64,000 nt of DNA, taken from Butyrivibrio sp. INlla18. Lineage in GTDB: Bacteria > Bacillota > Clostridia > Lachnospirales > Lachnospiraceae. Made by a program: the position numbers and the translations under genes. Where the stretch lies: positions 124,001 through 188,000 of the forward strand of contig NZ_FMXK01000003.1 of the NCBI RefSeq assembly GCF_900103635.1. Direction: 5' to 3'. This document shows positions 9,235 through 17,433 of the stretch, piece by piece (within the stretch, counting starts at the first letter, position 1; the number at the start of each line of letters is the position of its first letter). A model generated the notes under the pieces. It saw nothing but the letters and a program-made list of their open reading frames with translations. It made no database searches and was not told the origin of the DNA.

Positions 9235-9673
9235 TGCGCACCTCCTCTGTTACAAATGAAGGGATATTGAGAATAAGGGCAACCTCATCATCAAGGATTG
9301 ATGCCCCTGTAAAAAAGTCATTGTCATCAAGAACGCCAAGAGACTTAGTCTCAATCTCTTTTTGACCGTTTAATGAATCTACTACAAAACCAAAGTAGGA
9401 GTGGTTGTACATGCAAACAACTACTGAGAGATTCTCTTTTTTAGGAGATGGCTCCATGTTGAATACTCTGTCGAGATAAACAAGAGGAATGACCTTGCCT
9501 CTTAAATAGATAACATCGTCGTTGTCTACCTGGCTAAGTTCAGATACAGCCACATTTTCTATAGATAAAATAGTTGATAACGGGATTGCAAAGAGTTCAT
9601 TGCTGATGCTTACAATAAGTGCCTGGTAAGTTCCTGTCTGCTCGCCTAGAACCATAAGCTGATTTGTGTCCAT
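9227..9673 (-). CDS. CheW-domain protein resembling the CheA regulatory domain
   Basis: 148 residues made of a single CheW/P5 fold. The segments DVIYLRGKVIPLVYLDRVF (about 52-70) and FGFVVDSLNGQKEIETKSL (about 93-111) look more like the C-terminal regulatory domain of CheA than like ordinary CheW, yet no kinase domains are attached and no pseudogene of one is visible upstream. It is coupled to the next gene by an 8-bp overlap. A second, specialised adaptor is the likeliest role. Confidence 0.8.
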   Translation of the reverse strand: MDTNQLMVLGEQTGTYQALIVSISNELFAIPLSTILSIENVAVSELSQVDNDDVIYLRGKVIPLVYLDRVFNMEPSPKKENLSVVVCMYNHSYFGFVVDSLNGQKEIETKSLGVLDDNDFFTGASILDDEVALILNIPSFVTEEVRNG

Positions 9674-9759
9674 TTTAAACCTCGCTATTATTTCAATTAT
9701 TTTTTAATCCCTCTTAAATACGATATAATAGAGCTATATAGCAAGTTAAGAGGTTTAAT

Positions 9760-10539
9760 ATGATAAATACAAAATACTCCACTAAAAACATGTGCCAGAT
9801 CTTTGGCATTACCAGAGAAACTCTAAGACACTATGAGCGTCTTGGATTATTAAATCCGCGCTTCAATCCGGATAATGGGTATAGGGAGTATAGCTATTGG
9901 GATGTAAGTTCCCTTATAGACATCTTGAAATACAGATCACTTGGGTTTTCCCTATCTGATACCAAAGATGCTATTTTTGAATTAACCTATCCTCAGATTA
10001 AAGAAAGCCTTGAGGACCACATAGAAATATATTCTAACAAATTAATACAATATGACTTATTGCTAAAAAAGGCAACAAGAGATTTAAGTTATTTTCGTCA
10101 TGCACAGGAACAACTTGGAGAGATCATCGAAGCAGAAACAGAAGAGCTCTTCTATGTTCCTTATACCACTAATCCTAAAAATCCAGATTATATGCCTATG
10201 CAGAAGGCTTTTGAGAACCTTCAGTTTTTTACAACAGGCCTTGTGATCAACGGTGAAAATCATGATCTTGACTGCTACGTTCTCATAACTGAAAAGCAGT
10301 ATTCTGATTTCCTGAAACTTCACGATGGAGTAGTAATACCAAAGTTTAAAGCTGTCTGCCAGATGATCGACATAGTAGGTAGAAATCCTATAGATGAAAC
10401 CATAGTAGATGACTTTAGGGAAAAGATATCCAAAAAGTATTCTAGGAACTTTGATACCATCTATGCTCTTTTAGTGACTAGATTTTATGACGAAGAAAAG
10501 AGGTATCATCAATACTTTTTTGTCTTTACAAAGCTTTAA
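9760..10539 (+). CDS. MerR-family transcriptional regulator
   Basis: 259 residues. Residues 8-80 form a MerR winged helix (CQIFGITRETLRHYERLGLL, then NGYREYSYWDV), followed by a helical dimerisation stretch and a C-terminal domain of about 140 residues that I cannot assign; an effector-binding role is possible. It is transcribed away from the cheW pair (promoter-proximal TATAAT near 9724-9729) and converges on the chemoreceptor gene. No metal-binding cysteine cluster is seen, so a metal sensor is unlikely. The target genes are unknown. Confidence 0.85.
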   Translation: MINTKYSTKNMCQIFGITRETLRHYERLGLLNPRFNPDNGYREYSYWDVSSLIDILKYRSLGFSLSDTKDAIFELTYPQIKESLEDHIEIYSNKLIQYDLLLKKATRDLSYFRHAQEQLGEIIEAETEELFYVPYTTNPKNPDYMPMQKAFENLQFFTTGLVINGENHDLDCYVLITEKQYSDFLKLHDGVVIPKFKAVCQMIDIVGRNPIDETIVDDFREKISKKYSRNFDTIYALLVTRFYDEEKRYHQYFFVFTKL

Positions 10540-10556
10540 TGATACCTCGGGTCTTA

Positions 10557-12545
10557 TTATTTAAAGAATGCTATCTCTTCGTTAAGCTTTTCTGCAATCT
10601 CTTTTAAGCTTGTTGCTGAATCTGCAAGTGTTGTAACTGTAGCTGAAAGCTCCTCTACAGAAGCACCTGTAGTTTCTGTAGCTGCTGCATTCTCCTCAGA
10701 TATAGCTGAAAGAGAAGACATTGAGTGAGAAACGTTCTTGTTTGATGTTACGCAAGTATCAGTCTCACCAGAGATTCTCTCTACGCTAGTTACAGTCTTT
10801 TCGATGTCTCCGATCATTCCGTTAACTGAATCGATAGTCTTAGCAAGTGCAAACTGCTGATTCTTGTTGTCTTCGATGATCTCGTTGGCAGCCTTAACTG
10901 CTGACTGTGACTCTGTTAAAAGAGTCTCCATAACTTCGTGAATCTGCTTAGCAAGTGACTCTGAATCGTCAGCAAGCTTTCTGATCTCTTCAGCAACTAC
11001 GGCAAATCCCTTACCTGCATCCCCGGCTCTTGCAGCCTCGATAGAAGCGTTAAGTGAAAGAAGGTTTGTCTGAGCTGCGATTCCAGAGATACCCTCAACA
11101 CGCTCGTTGATCTCTGCAACAGCACTCTGAGTTGCTGTAATCTTTTCTGCAATATCCTCGATCTTAGTAGCCATAACAGCACTTGAATCGTGGAAGTTTG
11201 TAAGAGAGTCACTTGATGACTCTGAAGCTTCTTTCATGCGTTTTGCAAGGTCGTTAAGGTCGTTTGTTGAGCTCTGAACGCCTTCGATAGCTACTGTGAT
11301 CTGGCCAGCATTCTCTACTGAATCCTGTACCTCTTTTGCCTGCTCAGAAGCACCAGTTGCGATCTCCTGAACTGCCTCTGCTACATTCTCAGTAGTTGCA
11401 GCAATCTGATTAGCCATTACTGAAAGCTCCTCAGAAGAGTTGTTAACTGTGTTAGATGACTCTTTGATGTTACCAACGATTCTCTTAAGCTTCTCAACAA
11501 CAGAGTTTGAGTTATTGATCATCTGACCAAACTCATCTGCACGCTTTGTGTACTTATCTATAGTAATAAACTCACCGTTTGCAAGTGCTGATAATAAGCC
11601 ATTTACCTCAAGAAGTGGGTTAGTAAAGCTGTTTGCTACAAAAAGTGAAAGAACAAGAACAATGATAACGAGGAAAAGACCTACGATAACGATGAGCATG
11701 GCACCATTTCTTGCCTCAGCCACAACTTCTGTCTCTGCCTTACCTGCGCATACTGTATATCCTGAAGCTTCGTTCTTTACATAGCTTACATAAACAGGGT
11801 AGCCCTTAGCTGTACTTATATAGAAACCTGTTCTTTCGTTTGATGTCATATATGGTGAAGAAGCAAAGTTTTGAGGCTCATCATCTGCTGCGATCTCAAA
11901 CTGTGAGTGAGCAACCATTGTAGCTTCCTGGTCTACAAGGAAAGCTTCGTCAGCTTCTGCAGCAAGAAGAGTGTGGATCTCATTTGGATCAAAAGTTTTG
12001 TGAACTACACCAAGAACAGTCTTTTTATCTGTATCAAAAACAGGAACTGCGATACAGATGTTTCTTGAATTTGTAACTGAGCTTACGAATATTGATGAAA
12101 TGAATGTCTTACCCTGAACAGCATTCTGGAAATAGTCTCTCTCTGCGATGCTCTTTAATGCGCCGTCATCAGAACGCAGTACCATCATACCCTGAGTATT
12201 TGACATTACGATAGTGTTGTCATCACCAAAAGACTCGTTGATTGAGATCATCTGATTCTTTACAACAGATGAATCTGTGAGCTCGCCCTTAAGGAAAGCG
12301 ATAGTCTGTGGAGATGAAGCAAAACTTGTAAGCGCTGTCTGGCTCTTTGTAAACATCTTGTCAATCTCAGACTCGATATATTTTGCCTGCCAGTCGAGAT
12401 TTCTCTTTGCATTCTCTTTGGCATTGTTTGTTGAACTTACATAACTGATCATTACTGCGATCGTTAATGGTATTATTGCTATTAAAAGCATGATAGCAAT
12501 AAGCTTAGTCTTAACACTATTAGTTGAAAACTTCCTTTTCTTCAT
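10557..12545 (-). CDS. Methyl-accepting chemotaxis protein
   Basis: 662 residues from the preferred start. A membrane segment near residues 15-35 is followed by an extracellular sensor of about 250 residues with a Cache-like fold, a second membrane segment near 285-310, a HAMP region and a long signalling domain. The hairpin tip contains [20 protein letters not shown] and [17 protein letters not shown] start at 12599 is open, but the ATG at 12545 has AAAGGA at the right distance and leaves a normal basic N-terminus before the first membrane helix. It would signal through CheA with the CheW-like genes nearby. Confidence 0.93.
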   Translation of the reverse strand: MKKRKFSTNSVKTKLIAIMLLIAIIPLTIAVMISYVSSTNNAKENAKRNLDWQAKYIESEIDKMFTKSQTALTSFASSPQTIAFLKGELTDSSVVKNQMISINESFGDDNTIVMSNTQGMMVLRSDDGALKSIAERDYFQNAVQGKTFISSIFVSSVTNSRNICIAVPVFDTDKKTVLGVVHKTFDPNEIHTLLAAEADEAFLVDQEATMVAHSQFEIAADDEPQNFASSPYMTSNERTGFYISTAKGYPVYVSYVKNEASGYTVCAGKAETEVVAEARNGAMLIVIVGLFLVIIVLVLSLFVANSFTNPLLEVNGLLSALANGEFITIDKYTKRADEFGQMINNSNSVVEKLKRIVGNIKESSNTVNNSSEELSVMANQIAATTENVAEAVQEIATGASEQAKEVQDSVENAGQITVAIEGVQSSTNDLNDLAKRMKEASESSSDSLTNFHDSSAVMATKIEDIAEKITATQSAVAEINERVEGISGIAAQTNLLSLNASIEAARAGDAGKGFAVVAEEIRKLADDSESLAKQIHEVMETLLTESQSAVKAANEIIEDNKNQQFALAKTIDSVNGMIGDIEKTVTSVERISGETDTCVTSNKNVSHSMSSLSAISEENAAATETTGASVEELSATVTTLADSATSLKEIAEKLNEEIAFFK

Positions 12546-12691
12546 TAAAAAAATCCTTTCTAACATCCATGTTTCTTTTTCAATAGTTTTTAAACGCATG
12601 CTCGTCTGTTATAAACCCGGTGGTAGCCACCAGGTCAACAACTTCTTTATTTCACTTTTGTGGCAGAATCTAGTATTATTATTTCAATGGG

Positions 12692-12720
12692 TGAGCCCTA
12701 GGGACGGAGGTTGGAGCTAA
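12692..12720 (+). repeat. REP-like palindrome R3
   Basis: Plus-orientation copy with an intact core and a diverged right arm (GGAGCTAA). It pairs perfectly with R5: 12692-12726 is the exact reverse complement of 12746-12780 (35 bp). Confidence 0.9.
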
Positions 12721-12721
12721 G

Positions 12722-12750
12722 TGAGCTCTAACCTCCGTCCCCAGGGCTCA
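12722..12750 (-). repeat. REP-like palindrome R4
   Basis: Minus-orientation copy lying in the middle of the R3/R5 palindrome, with arms TGAGCTC/GGGCTCA and one core substitution (CTAGGG to CTGGGG in the repeat sense). It is separated from each neighbour by a single base. Confidence 0.9.
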
Positions 12751-12751
12751 C

Positions 12752-12780
12752 TTAGCTCCAACCTCCGTCCCTAGGGCTCA
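12752..12780 (-). repeat. REP-like palindrome R5
   Basis: Minus-orientation copy with one diverged arm (TTAGCTCC), the mirror of R3. It ends immediately before the AAAGGAGAG ribosome site of the LysR gene, so the folded repeat would sit directly upstream of that site in any transcript. Confidence 0.9.
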
Positions 12781-12795
12781 AAAGGAGAGACAGGA

Positions 12796-13701
12796 ATGAC
12801 ATTACAGCAACTTACATATTTAGTTACAGTGGCAGATTGTGGGAATATTACTGGCGCTGCAGAAAAGCTCTTTATATCACAGCCAAGTCTTAGCGCAGCC
12901 ATACAGAACCTTGAAAAAGAGATGGGCGTTAAGGCTTTTGTGCGCTCAAATAAAGGCGTTGTAGTCACAAGGGAAGGAGAAGAGCTTCTTTCTTTTGCCA
13001 GAATGCTTCTTGAACAAGCAGATAATATGAAGGAACATTTCGGAGTTGATAACGTCAGGACGCCCAAGTTTTCTGTATCATGTCAGCATTATTCTTTTGC
13101 TGTTAATGCCTTTGTTGACCTTATTAAAAAATACGACGCTGATCAGTACAGCTTCATAATAAGAGAGACTCAGACCGGCGAGATCATCGATGATGTAGCT
13201 AGCGGCAAGAGTGAAGTGGGAGTCATATATCTTTCTAAAAATAATGAAGATATTTTAAGTAAATTAATTAAGAAGAGTGGGCTTGTATTTGAAGAACTAA
13301 AAGTTGCAAAGCCCCACGTATTTATCAGTAATAAGCACCCTCTTTCAGGAAAAGAGCTGGTAACTTTTGATGATCTTAAGCCTTATCCGTATCTTGTTTT
13401 TGAACAGGGGGAAAAGAACTCTTTTTATTACGCAGAAGAACTTGTGAGCATGCTTGATTTCCCAAAGAGCATACAGGTCAGGGATAGAGCGACTCTTTTT
13501 AACCTGGTGATTGGACTTAACGGATTTACTGTTAGTAGCGGTGTGATAGATCAGAAATTAAACGGAAAGGCCATAATCGCAAGGCCTCTTCAGATGGACG
13601 CTGAGATGAGGATTGGCATTGTTACCAAGAAGAACATGATATTAAGTAGATATGGTGAAACATATGTTGAAGCTTTGAAAAAACATTTGTCTATAGGTTA
13701 A
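12796..13701 (+). CDS. LysR-family transcriptional regulator
   Basis: 301 residues: an N-terminal LysR winged helix (MTLQQLTYLVTVADCGNITGAAEKL is read as the usual start, with ISQPSLSAAIQNLEKEMG as the recognition region) and a substrate-binding domain from about residue 90. It lies 90 bp upstream of a methionine-synthase-like gene on the same strand, so control of methionine or cobalamin-related metabolism is a reasonable guess from context. The ribosome site directly abuts a cluster of three palindromic repeats. Confidence 0.9.
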   Translation: MTLQQLTYLVTVADCGNITGAAEKLFISQPSLSAAIQNLEKEMGVKAFVRSNKGVVVTREGEELLSFARMLLEQADNMKEHFGVDNVRTPKFSVSCQHYSFAVNAFVDLIKKYDADQYSFIIRETQTGEIIDDVASGKSEVGVIYLSKNNEDILSKLIKKSGLVFEELKVAKPHVFISNKHPLSGKELVTFDDLKPYPYLVFEQGEKNSFYYAEELVSMLDFPKSIQVRDRATLFNLVIGLNGFTVSSGVIDQKLNGKAIIARPLQMDAEMRIGIVTKKNMILSRYGETYVEALKKHLSIG

Positions 13702-13791
13702 AACTATGGAGATATAAGGATTAAATGTATTATATTTCCAAAAAGGCTGTTGATAGAATATCCTAAAAAGTTTTGTTTGGAGGATATTCAC

Positions 13792-14907
13792 ATGGGAAAG
13801 ATCAGTACACCACAGAGATTTGATTTCGTTGGGAGTTTTTTAAGACCACAGCCTCTTAAAGATGCTAAGGTTGCCTATAAAAATGGAATGATCAGCAAGG
13901 AGCAGTATGATCTTGTTGTAGAAGATGAAATCAGAAAAGTTGTTGCCAAGCAGAAGGAACTTGGCTTTCACGTAATCACAGATGGAGAGTTTAGAAGGAG
14001 CTTTTGGCATCTTGATTTCATGTGGGGATTTGAGGGCGTTGAGCACAAAGAAACAGGAAACGGCGTTCAGTTTAATGGAGAGCTTGCAGTTCTTGATGAC
14101 ACCTATCTTGTAGGTAAGATCAAGGCAAAGGCCCATCCTTTTGTTGAATATTATAAGTTCCTTAAGCAGTTTGAGGATGAGAATACAGTTGCTAAGTATA
14201 CAATTCCTGCACCAGCTCAGACATTCCAGCAGATGATCGTTCCTGCAAACTATGACAAGACCAGAAAGTTTTATGCTACAAATAAAGAGCTCATTCATGA
14301 TATCGGCGTAGCTTATCAGGATGTTATTAAGCAGTTCTATGAGGCAGGATGTCGCAATCTTCAGTTTGATGATTGTACTTGGGGAGCTATTGTTGGTGAT
14401 GCTGCCAAGCAGCGTTATCAGGCTCTTGGAATTGATATTGAAGAAGTTAAGGCTCAGCTTCTTGAGGTAAATAATCTTGCTCTTGAAGGTAAGCCTTCAG
14501 ATATGGTAATTACTTCTCACATCTGCAGAGGCAATTACCATTCTACATATTTTACAAGTGGTCCTTACGATACAGTTGCGGACTACGTATTTGCCAAGGA
14601 AAATGTAGATGCTCTTTTCCTTGAATATGACGATGAGAGATCTGGCGGATTCGCTCCGCTTCACAAAGTGTCCGATGACAAGAAGGTTGTCCTTGGACTT
14701 ATAACTACCAAGTCACCTAAGCTCGAGGACAAAAAGGCTGTCATTGAAAGAATCCATGAAGCAGCCCAGTATGTGCCTCTTGAGAGACTATGCCTTAGCC
14801 CACAGTGCGGCTTTGCATCCTGCGAAATTGGCAACAAGCTCACTGAAGAAGAGCAGTGGGCTAAGCTTAAGCTCGTAAAGGAAATCGCTGACGAAGTGTG
14901 GGGATGA
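13792..14907 (+). CDS. Cobalamin-independent methionine synthase-like protein (YxjG/YxjH family)
   Basis: 371 residues from the ATG at 13792, which has GGAGG eight bases upstream; an earlier in-frame ATG at 13750 lacks one and adds residues not seen in the family. The protein is the single catalytic (MetE C-terminal) domain type. The zinc-ligand pattern is visible as HIC near residue 244, a glutamate in LFLEYDDER near 280 and a cysteine in LSPQCGFAS near 343. Such proteins transfer a methyl group to homocysteine, but lack the N-terminal half of MetE and their methyl donor is less certain. It follows a LysR gene and is ended by repeat R6. Confidence 0.85.
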   Translation: MGKISTPQRFDFVGSFLRPQPLKDAKVAYKNGMISKEQYDLVVEDEIRKVVAKQKELGFHVITDGEFRRSFWHLDFMWGFEGVEHKETGNGVQFNGELAVLDDTYLVGKIKAKAHPFVEYYKFLKQFEDENTVAKYTIPAPAQTFQQMIVPANYDKTRKFYATNKELIHDIGVAYQDVIKQFYEAGCRNLQFDDCTWGAIVGDAAKQRYQALGIDIEEVKAQLLEVNNLALEGKPSDMVITSHICRGNYHSTYFTSGPYDTVADYVFAKENVDALFLEYDDERSGGFAPLHKVSDDKKVVLGLITTKSPKLEDKKAVIERIHEAAQYVPLERLCLSPQCGFASCEIGNKLTEEEQWAKLKLVKEIADEVWG

Positions 14908-14919
14908 GTGCCACCGAAA

Positions 14920-14948
14920 TGAGCCCTAGGGACGGAGGTTAGGGCTCA
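14920..14948 (+). repeat. REP-like palindrome R6, right flank of the transposase gene
   Basis: The most symmetric copy, with 9-bp arms TGAGCCCTA/TAGGGCTCA and AAA/TTTTTTT flanks. It follows the methionine-synthase-like stop by 12 bp and, on the minus strand, its arm supplies the TGA stop codon of the transposase gene. The T tract makes it a good terminator. Confidence 0.93.
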
Positions 14949-15731
14949 TTTTTTTCCGTTCCAGCTAGTGATTCTTTTTACGGTTGCTTGAGAAATGTCC
15001 ATTATTCGTGAAACTTGTTTTACTGTGAGCCCTTTATCCCGGAGAAGCCGAATATAGACATTTCTTTCTAGCTTATTTAGTTTGTTAACGTCTGATGTAG
15101 AAGACAGATTAGTGACATCTTTAAAGATGTCTAAAGCTTTTTTATCAGAGACGAAGCATTTTTTCTTTTCATCGATATCATCAAATAGATAGCTGCTAGA
15201 TGAGATATTTTCATTAGCAAAAAATTTGTGTAGAGAATCCTTTGAACCAGCAACATTACATGCAAAAGATGTGTTGGTCAAAGGATTTTTTGCATCATAA
15301 TAGGCGTTGAAGCTACTCCATCTATATTCGGATGGATGTCGACAGACGTTTGCATTAACAGGATTGTTGTGGATATAGGCGAGCACAGAAAGGAAATATT
15401 GATCACTTTCTATTATTGTGCTGTAGAAACGGTCCTGAAATAAATGACCGCTACGTGAATATTTTTTGTTGTACCAGATGGCAAATCTTGTGCCTAGACT
15501 TTGAAAGAAAACTGATAATTTGTCCGGTTGTGAATAAAGTAGTAGGTGTACATGATTGTCCATTAAGCAATAGGCATATATATCGATATTATATTTCTCT
15601 TTGCAATCTGATAAAATATAGATAAATTTGCGATAATCAGATTCATCTTCGAAAATGATATGCTGATTAACAGAACGAAGTATAACATGATATATGCCAG
15701 TGGAACTCATGATTCGTGGTTTTCTTGGCAT
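14946..15731 (-). CDS. REP-associated tyrosine transposase (RAYT, Y1/HUH family)
   Basis: 261 residues. The N-terminal Y1 transposase domain shows the HUH motif in YCLMDNHVHLLL near residue 60 and the tyrosine region YIHNNPVNAN near 118 followed by YRWSSFNAY, a hallmark of RAYTs. The C-terminus (about 220-258) carries a helix-turn-helix (LTVKQVSRIMDISQATVKRI). Catalytic residues look intact. The gene is bracketed by inverted copies of the 29-nt repeat (R6 and R7), and all ten full copies in the window lie within 6.3 kb of it, so this protein probably recognises and spreads them. The stop codon lies inside R6. Confidence 0.92.
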   Translation of the reverse strand: MPRKPRIMSSTGIYHVILRSVNQHIIFEDESDYRKFIYILSDCKEKYNIDIYAYCLMDNHVHLLLYSQPDKLSVFFQSLGTRFAIWYNKKYSRSGHLFQDRFYSTIIESDQYFLSVLAYIHNNPVNANVCRHPSEYRWSSFNAYYDAKNPLTNTSFACNVAGSKDSLHKFFANENISSSSYLFDDIDEKKKCFVSDKKALDIFKDVTNLSSTSDVNKLNKLERNVYIRLLRDKGLTVKQVSRIMDISQATVKRITSWNGKK

Positions 15732-15827
15732 ATAATTCTCCTATGAACATAAGATTGAAAAAGTATTTAATTAAGCTTTTTGAATTATATATGGAACAAA
15801 AAAGAAATGCAATATGAATTTGAAAAA

Positions 15828-15856
15828 TGAGCCCCAACCTCCGTCCCTAGGGCTCA
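15828..15856 (-). repeat. REP-like palindrome R7, left flank of the transposase gene
   Basis: Minus-orientation copy identical in its 29 nt to R2 (arms TGAGCCC/GGGCTCA). It lies about 100 bp upstream of the transposase start and just upstream of the GAGG ribosome site of the 15878 gene. Confidence 0.93.
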
Positions 15857-15877
15857 TTTTCGAAAAGAGGAAAATCT

Positions 15878-16612
15878 ATGCCAAATGAAAATGGAACGTG
15901 GATAATGTATGGAGTAGCGTGGGAAGATCCGGAATGCCTGCATACAGTGGATGATGCAATTGCATATATTAATAAAGTGGGGTTCCTGCCACTTTTTAAA
16001 AATGATATTCCTGGCTTTTCACTTGAAGAAAGAACTGTACCTGAGTACTGGTGGTGCGGTGATCCTAAGGTTGATCCATGGGAGTGGAGAGAAATAATAG
16101 CTAGTCGCGGTGAAATCGCATATGGCAAATTTTTTGATAAAAAAGCTGGATTCATATCAAAAGAATGGCTTCCCTACTTTGTAAATTATAGAAGAGATGG
16201 CTATGATTTTGATGCACTTTGGGAAGATGGCAAAGCATCCATGAGACAAAAGAAGATCATGGACTTATTTGCAGAAGAGCATATTGATGAAGAGATTTAT
16301 TCAAATGAGATGAAAATACAAGCTGGCTTTGGTAAGGGCGGGGAAAAAGGCTTTGATGGCGTTCTCACAAACTTGCAGATGCAGACTTATCTGTGTGTTC
16401 GAGACTTCCGCCAGCGTAGAAACAAGAAAGGCGAAGCCTATGGCTGGCCAGTAGCGGTGTACTGTACACCGGAGCATTTGTGGGGATATGAATATGTGAC
16501 TTCAGCGTATAAAGAAGCACCAAAGGAGTCAGCAAAGAGGATAGAGGGGCACGTTAAGGAAGTATATCCGATAGCAACAAGTAAGCAGATCAAAAAAGTG
16601 CTTTCTATATGA
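15878..16612 (+). CDS. Uncharacterised protein, possibly AlkZ-related
   Basis: 244 residues, soluble, tryptophan-rich in the N-terminal half (WIMYGVAWEDPECLHT and YWWCGDPKVDPWEWR). The overall pattern resembles proteins annotated as related to the DNA glycosylase AlkZ, with a winged-helix-like layout, but I see no motif that proves glycosylase activity. The gene is isolated: R7 precedes its ribosome site and R8 begins 2 bp after its stop, so it looks like a repeat-bounded cassette next to the transposase. A stand-alone function in nucleic acid repair is only a guess. Confidence 0.6.
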   Translation: MPNENGTWIMYGVAWEDPECLHTVDDAIAYINKVGFLPLFKNDIPGFSLEERTVPEYWWCGDPKVDPWEWREIIASRGEIAYGKFFDKKAGFISKEWLPYFVNYRRDGYDFDALWEDGKASMRQKKIMDLFAEEHIDEEIYSNEMKIQAGFGKGGEKGFDGVLTNLQMQTYLCVRDFRQRRNKKGEAYGWPVAVYCTPEHLWGYEYVTSAYKEAPKESAKRIEGHVKEVYPIATSKQIKKVLSI

Positions 16613-16614
16613 AA

Positions 16615-16643
16615 TGAGCCCTAGGGACGGAGGTTTAGGCTCA
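16615..16643 (+). repeat. REP-like palindrome R8
   Basis: Plus-orientation copy with arms TGAGCC/GGCTCA starting two bases after the stop of the 15878 gene. R8 and R9 are perfect 29-bp inverted repeats of each other, 13 nt apart. Confidence 0.93.
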
Positions 16644-16656
16644 CTATTGCAAAAAA

Positions 16657-16685
16657 TGAGCCTAAACCTCCGTCCCTAGGGCTCA
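16657..16685 (-). repeat. REP-like palindrome R9
   Basis: Minus-orientation partner of R8. It ends at the AAAGGAG ribosome site of the 16700 gene, so a folded R8/R9 structure would lie directly against that site. Confidence 0.93.
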
Positions 16686-16699
16686 AAAGGAGTAAAGCT

Positions 16700-17197
16700 A
16701 TGACACGAGAAGAGGCTAAAAGAATATATCTTAAAAACGGTTGCTCAGCATTTTTCTTGGCGCGAGGAGAAGATAGATACGAAGAGTTTAGAGAAATGCA
16801 TATTCCGAAGGAAAAGCTTGAAGAGTGGGCAGCAGAGTATCTAAAAGACTGTATAGACAAAATATCAATTAAGGAAACAAGAGATAACTATTCTTCTGCA
16901 AATTTAGTCATAGCTGAGCATCATAGTAGAGGCAATCTAAAGGCATTTATCGATATGCTTCAGAAACTTAAGTTTGGCGATGAAATAACACCATATGCCA
17001 CATGCTACAGCATATTAGGAATGCGAAATCTAAAAGTTAATTGTGGAATTCTAGATTATGCCAAGGAATCCAAGGATGAAGAACTCTATAGATCTTTACT
17101 GAAATTCACTAGAACACTTGTAGAAAAAATACAGGTAGAGGATGATAAAAAGCAAGCGGTTGACGAGATGAAGGAACTGCTCAGCTACTACAAATGA
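16700..17197 (+). CDS. Hypothetical protein between palindromic repeats
   Basis: 165 residues, predominantly helical and charged, with no signal peptide or membrane segment and no motif I recognise. An AAAGGAG site directly precedes the ATG. R9 abuts the ribosome site and the TGA stop is the first three bases of R10, so the gene is delimited on both sides by the repeat family. It may be cargo spread with the repeats or simply a host gene where repeats accumulated. No function is assigned. Confidence 0.7.
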   Translation: MTREEAKRIYLKNGCSAFFLARGEDRYEEFREMHIPKEKLEEWAAEYLKDCIDKISIKETRDNYSSANLVIAEHHSRGNLKAFIDMLQKLKFGDEITPYATCYSILGMRNLKVNCGILDYAKESKDEELYRSLLKFTRTLVEKIQVEDDKKQAVDEMKELLSYYK

Positions 17198-17223
17198 GCT
17201 CTAACCTCCGTCCCTAGAGCTCA
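17195..17223 (-). repeat. REP-like palindrome R10 with compensated arms
   Basis: Minus-orientation copy with arms TGAGCTCTA/TAGAGCTCA. Both arms differ from the other copies at matching positions, so a perfect 9-bp stem is kept. Its first bases form the stop codon of the 16700 gene. Confidence 0.92.
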
Positions 17224-17225
17224 TT

Positions 17226-17240
17226 CGTCCCTAGGGCTCA
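17226..17240 (-). repeat. Half copy of the REP-like palindrome (R11)
   Basis: Only the last 15 nt (CGTCCCTAGGGCTCA) of a minus-orientation copy, two bases after R10. It probably arose by incomplete duplication or deletion. Confidence 0.85.
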
Positions 17241-17261
17241 TTGATTTGAATATAAGTGTAG

Positions 17262-17293
17262 AACAGCCCCATAAGTGTAAATTTGGGGCTGTT
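17262..17293 (+). terminator. Rho-independent terminator
   Basis: AACAGCCCC (17262-17270) pairs with GGGGCTGTT (17285-17293), followed by ATTTATTTTT. It ends any transcript from the repeat-rich region before the polysaccharide operon. Confidence 0.75.
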
Positions 17294-17433
17294 ATTTATT
17301 TTTGTGGTATTTTTAGTTTTATGAAAATAAAATAAGCAGATCATTAGGTACTGAAAATATAAATAGAGGTTTTATTATTGATATAAAAACGTACTCTGTT
17401 TGACTAGAATTAGATTATCAAATAGGAGGGAGA

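Noticed and set aside
12546-12691. Small gene between the chemoreceptor and the LysR repeats
   Set aside because: Frames here are short, lack ribosome sites and read into the repeat cluster.
13840-14298. 152-codon minus-strand frame inside the methionine-synthase-like gene
   Set aside because: Antisense shadow of a well-supported gene; no initiation signal.
8654-17240. CRISPR array
   Set aside because: Repeat copies are irregularly spaced, in both orientations, separated by whole genes, with no cas genes.
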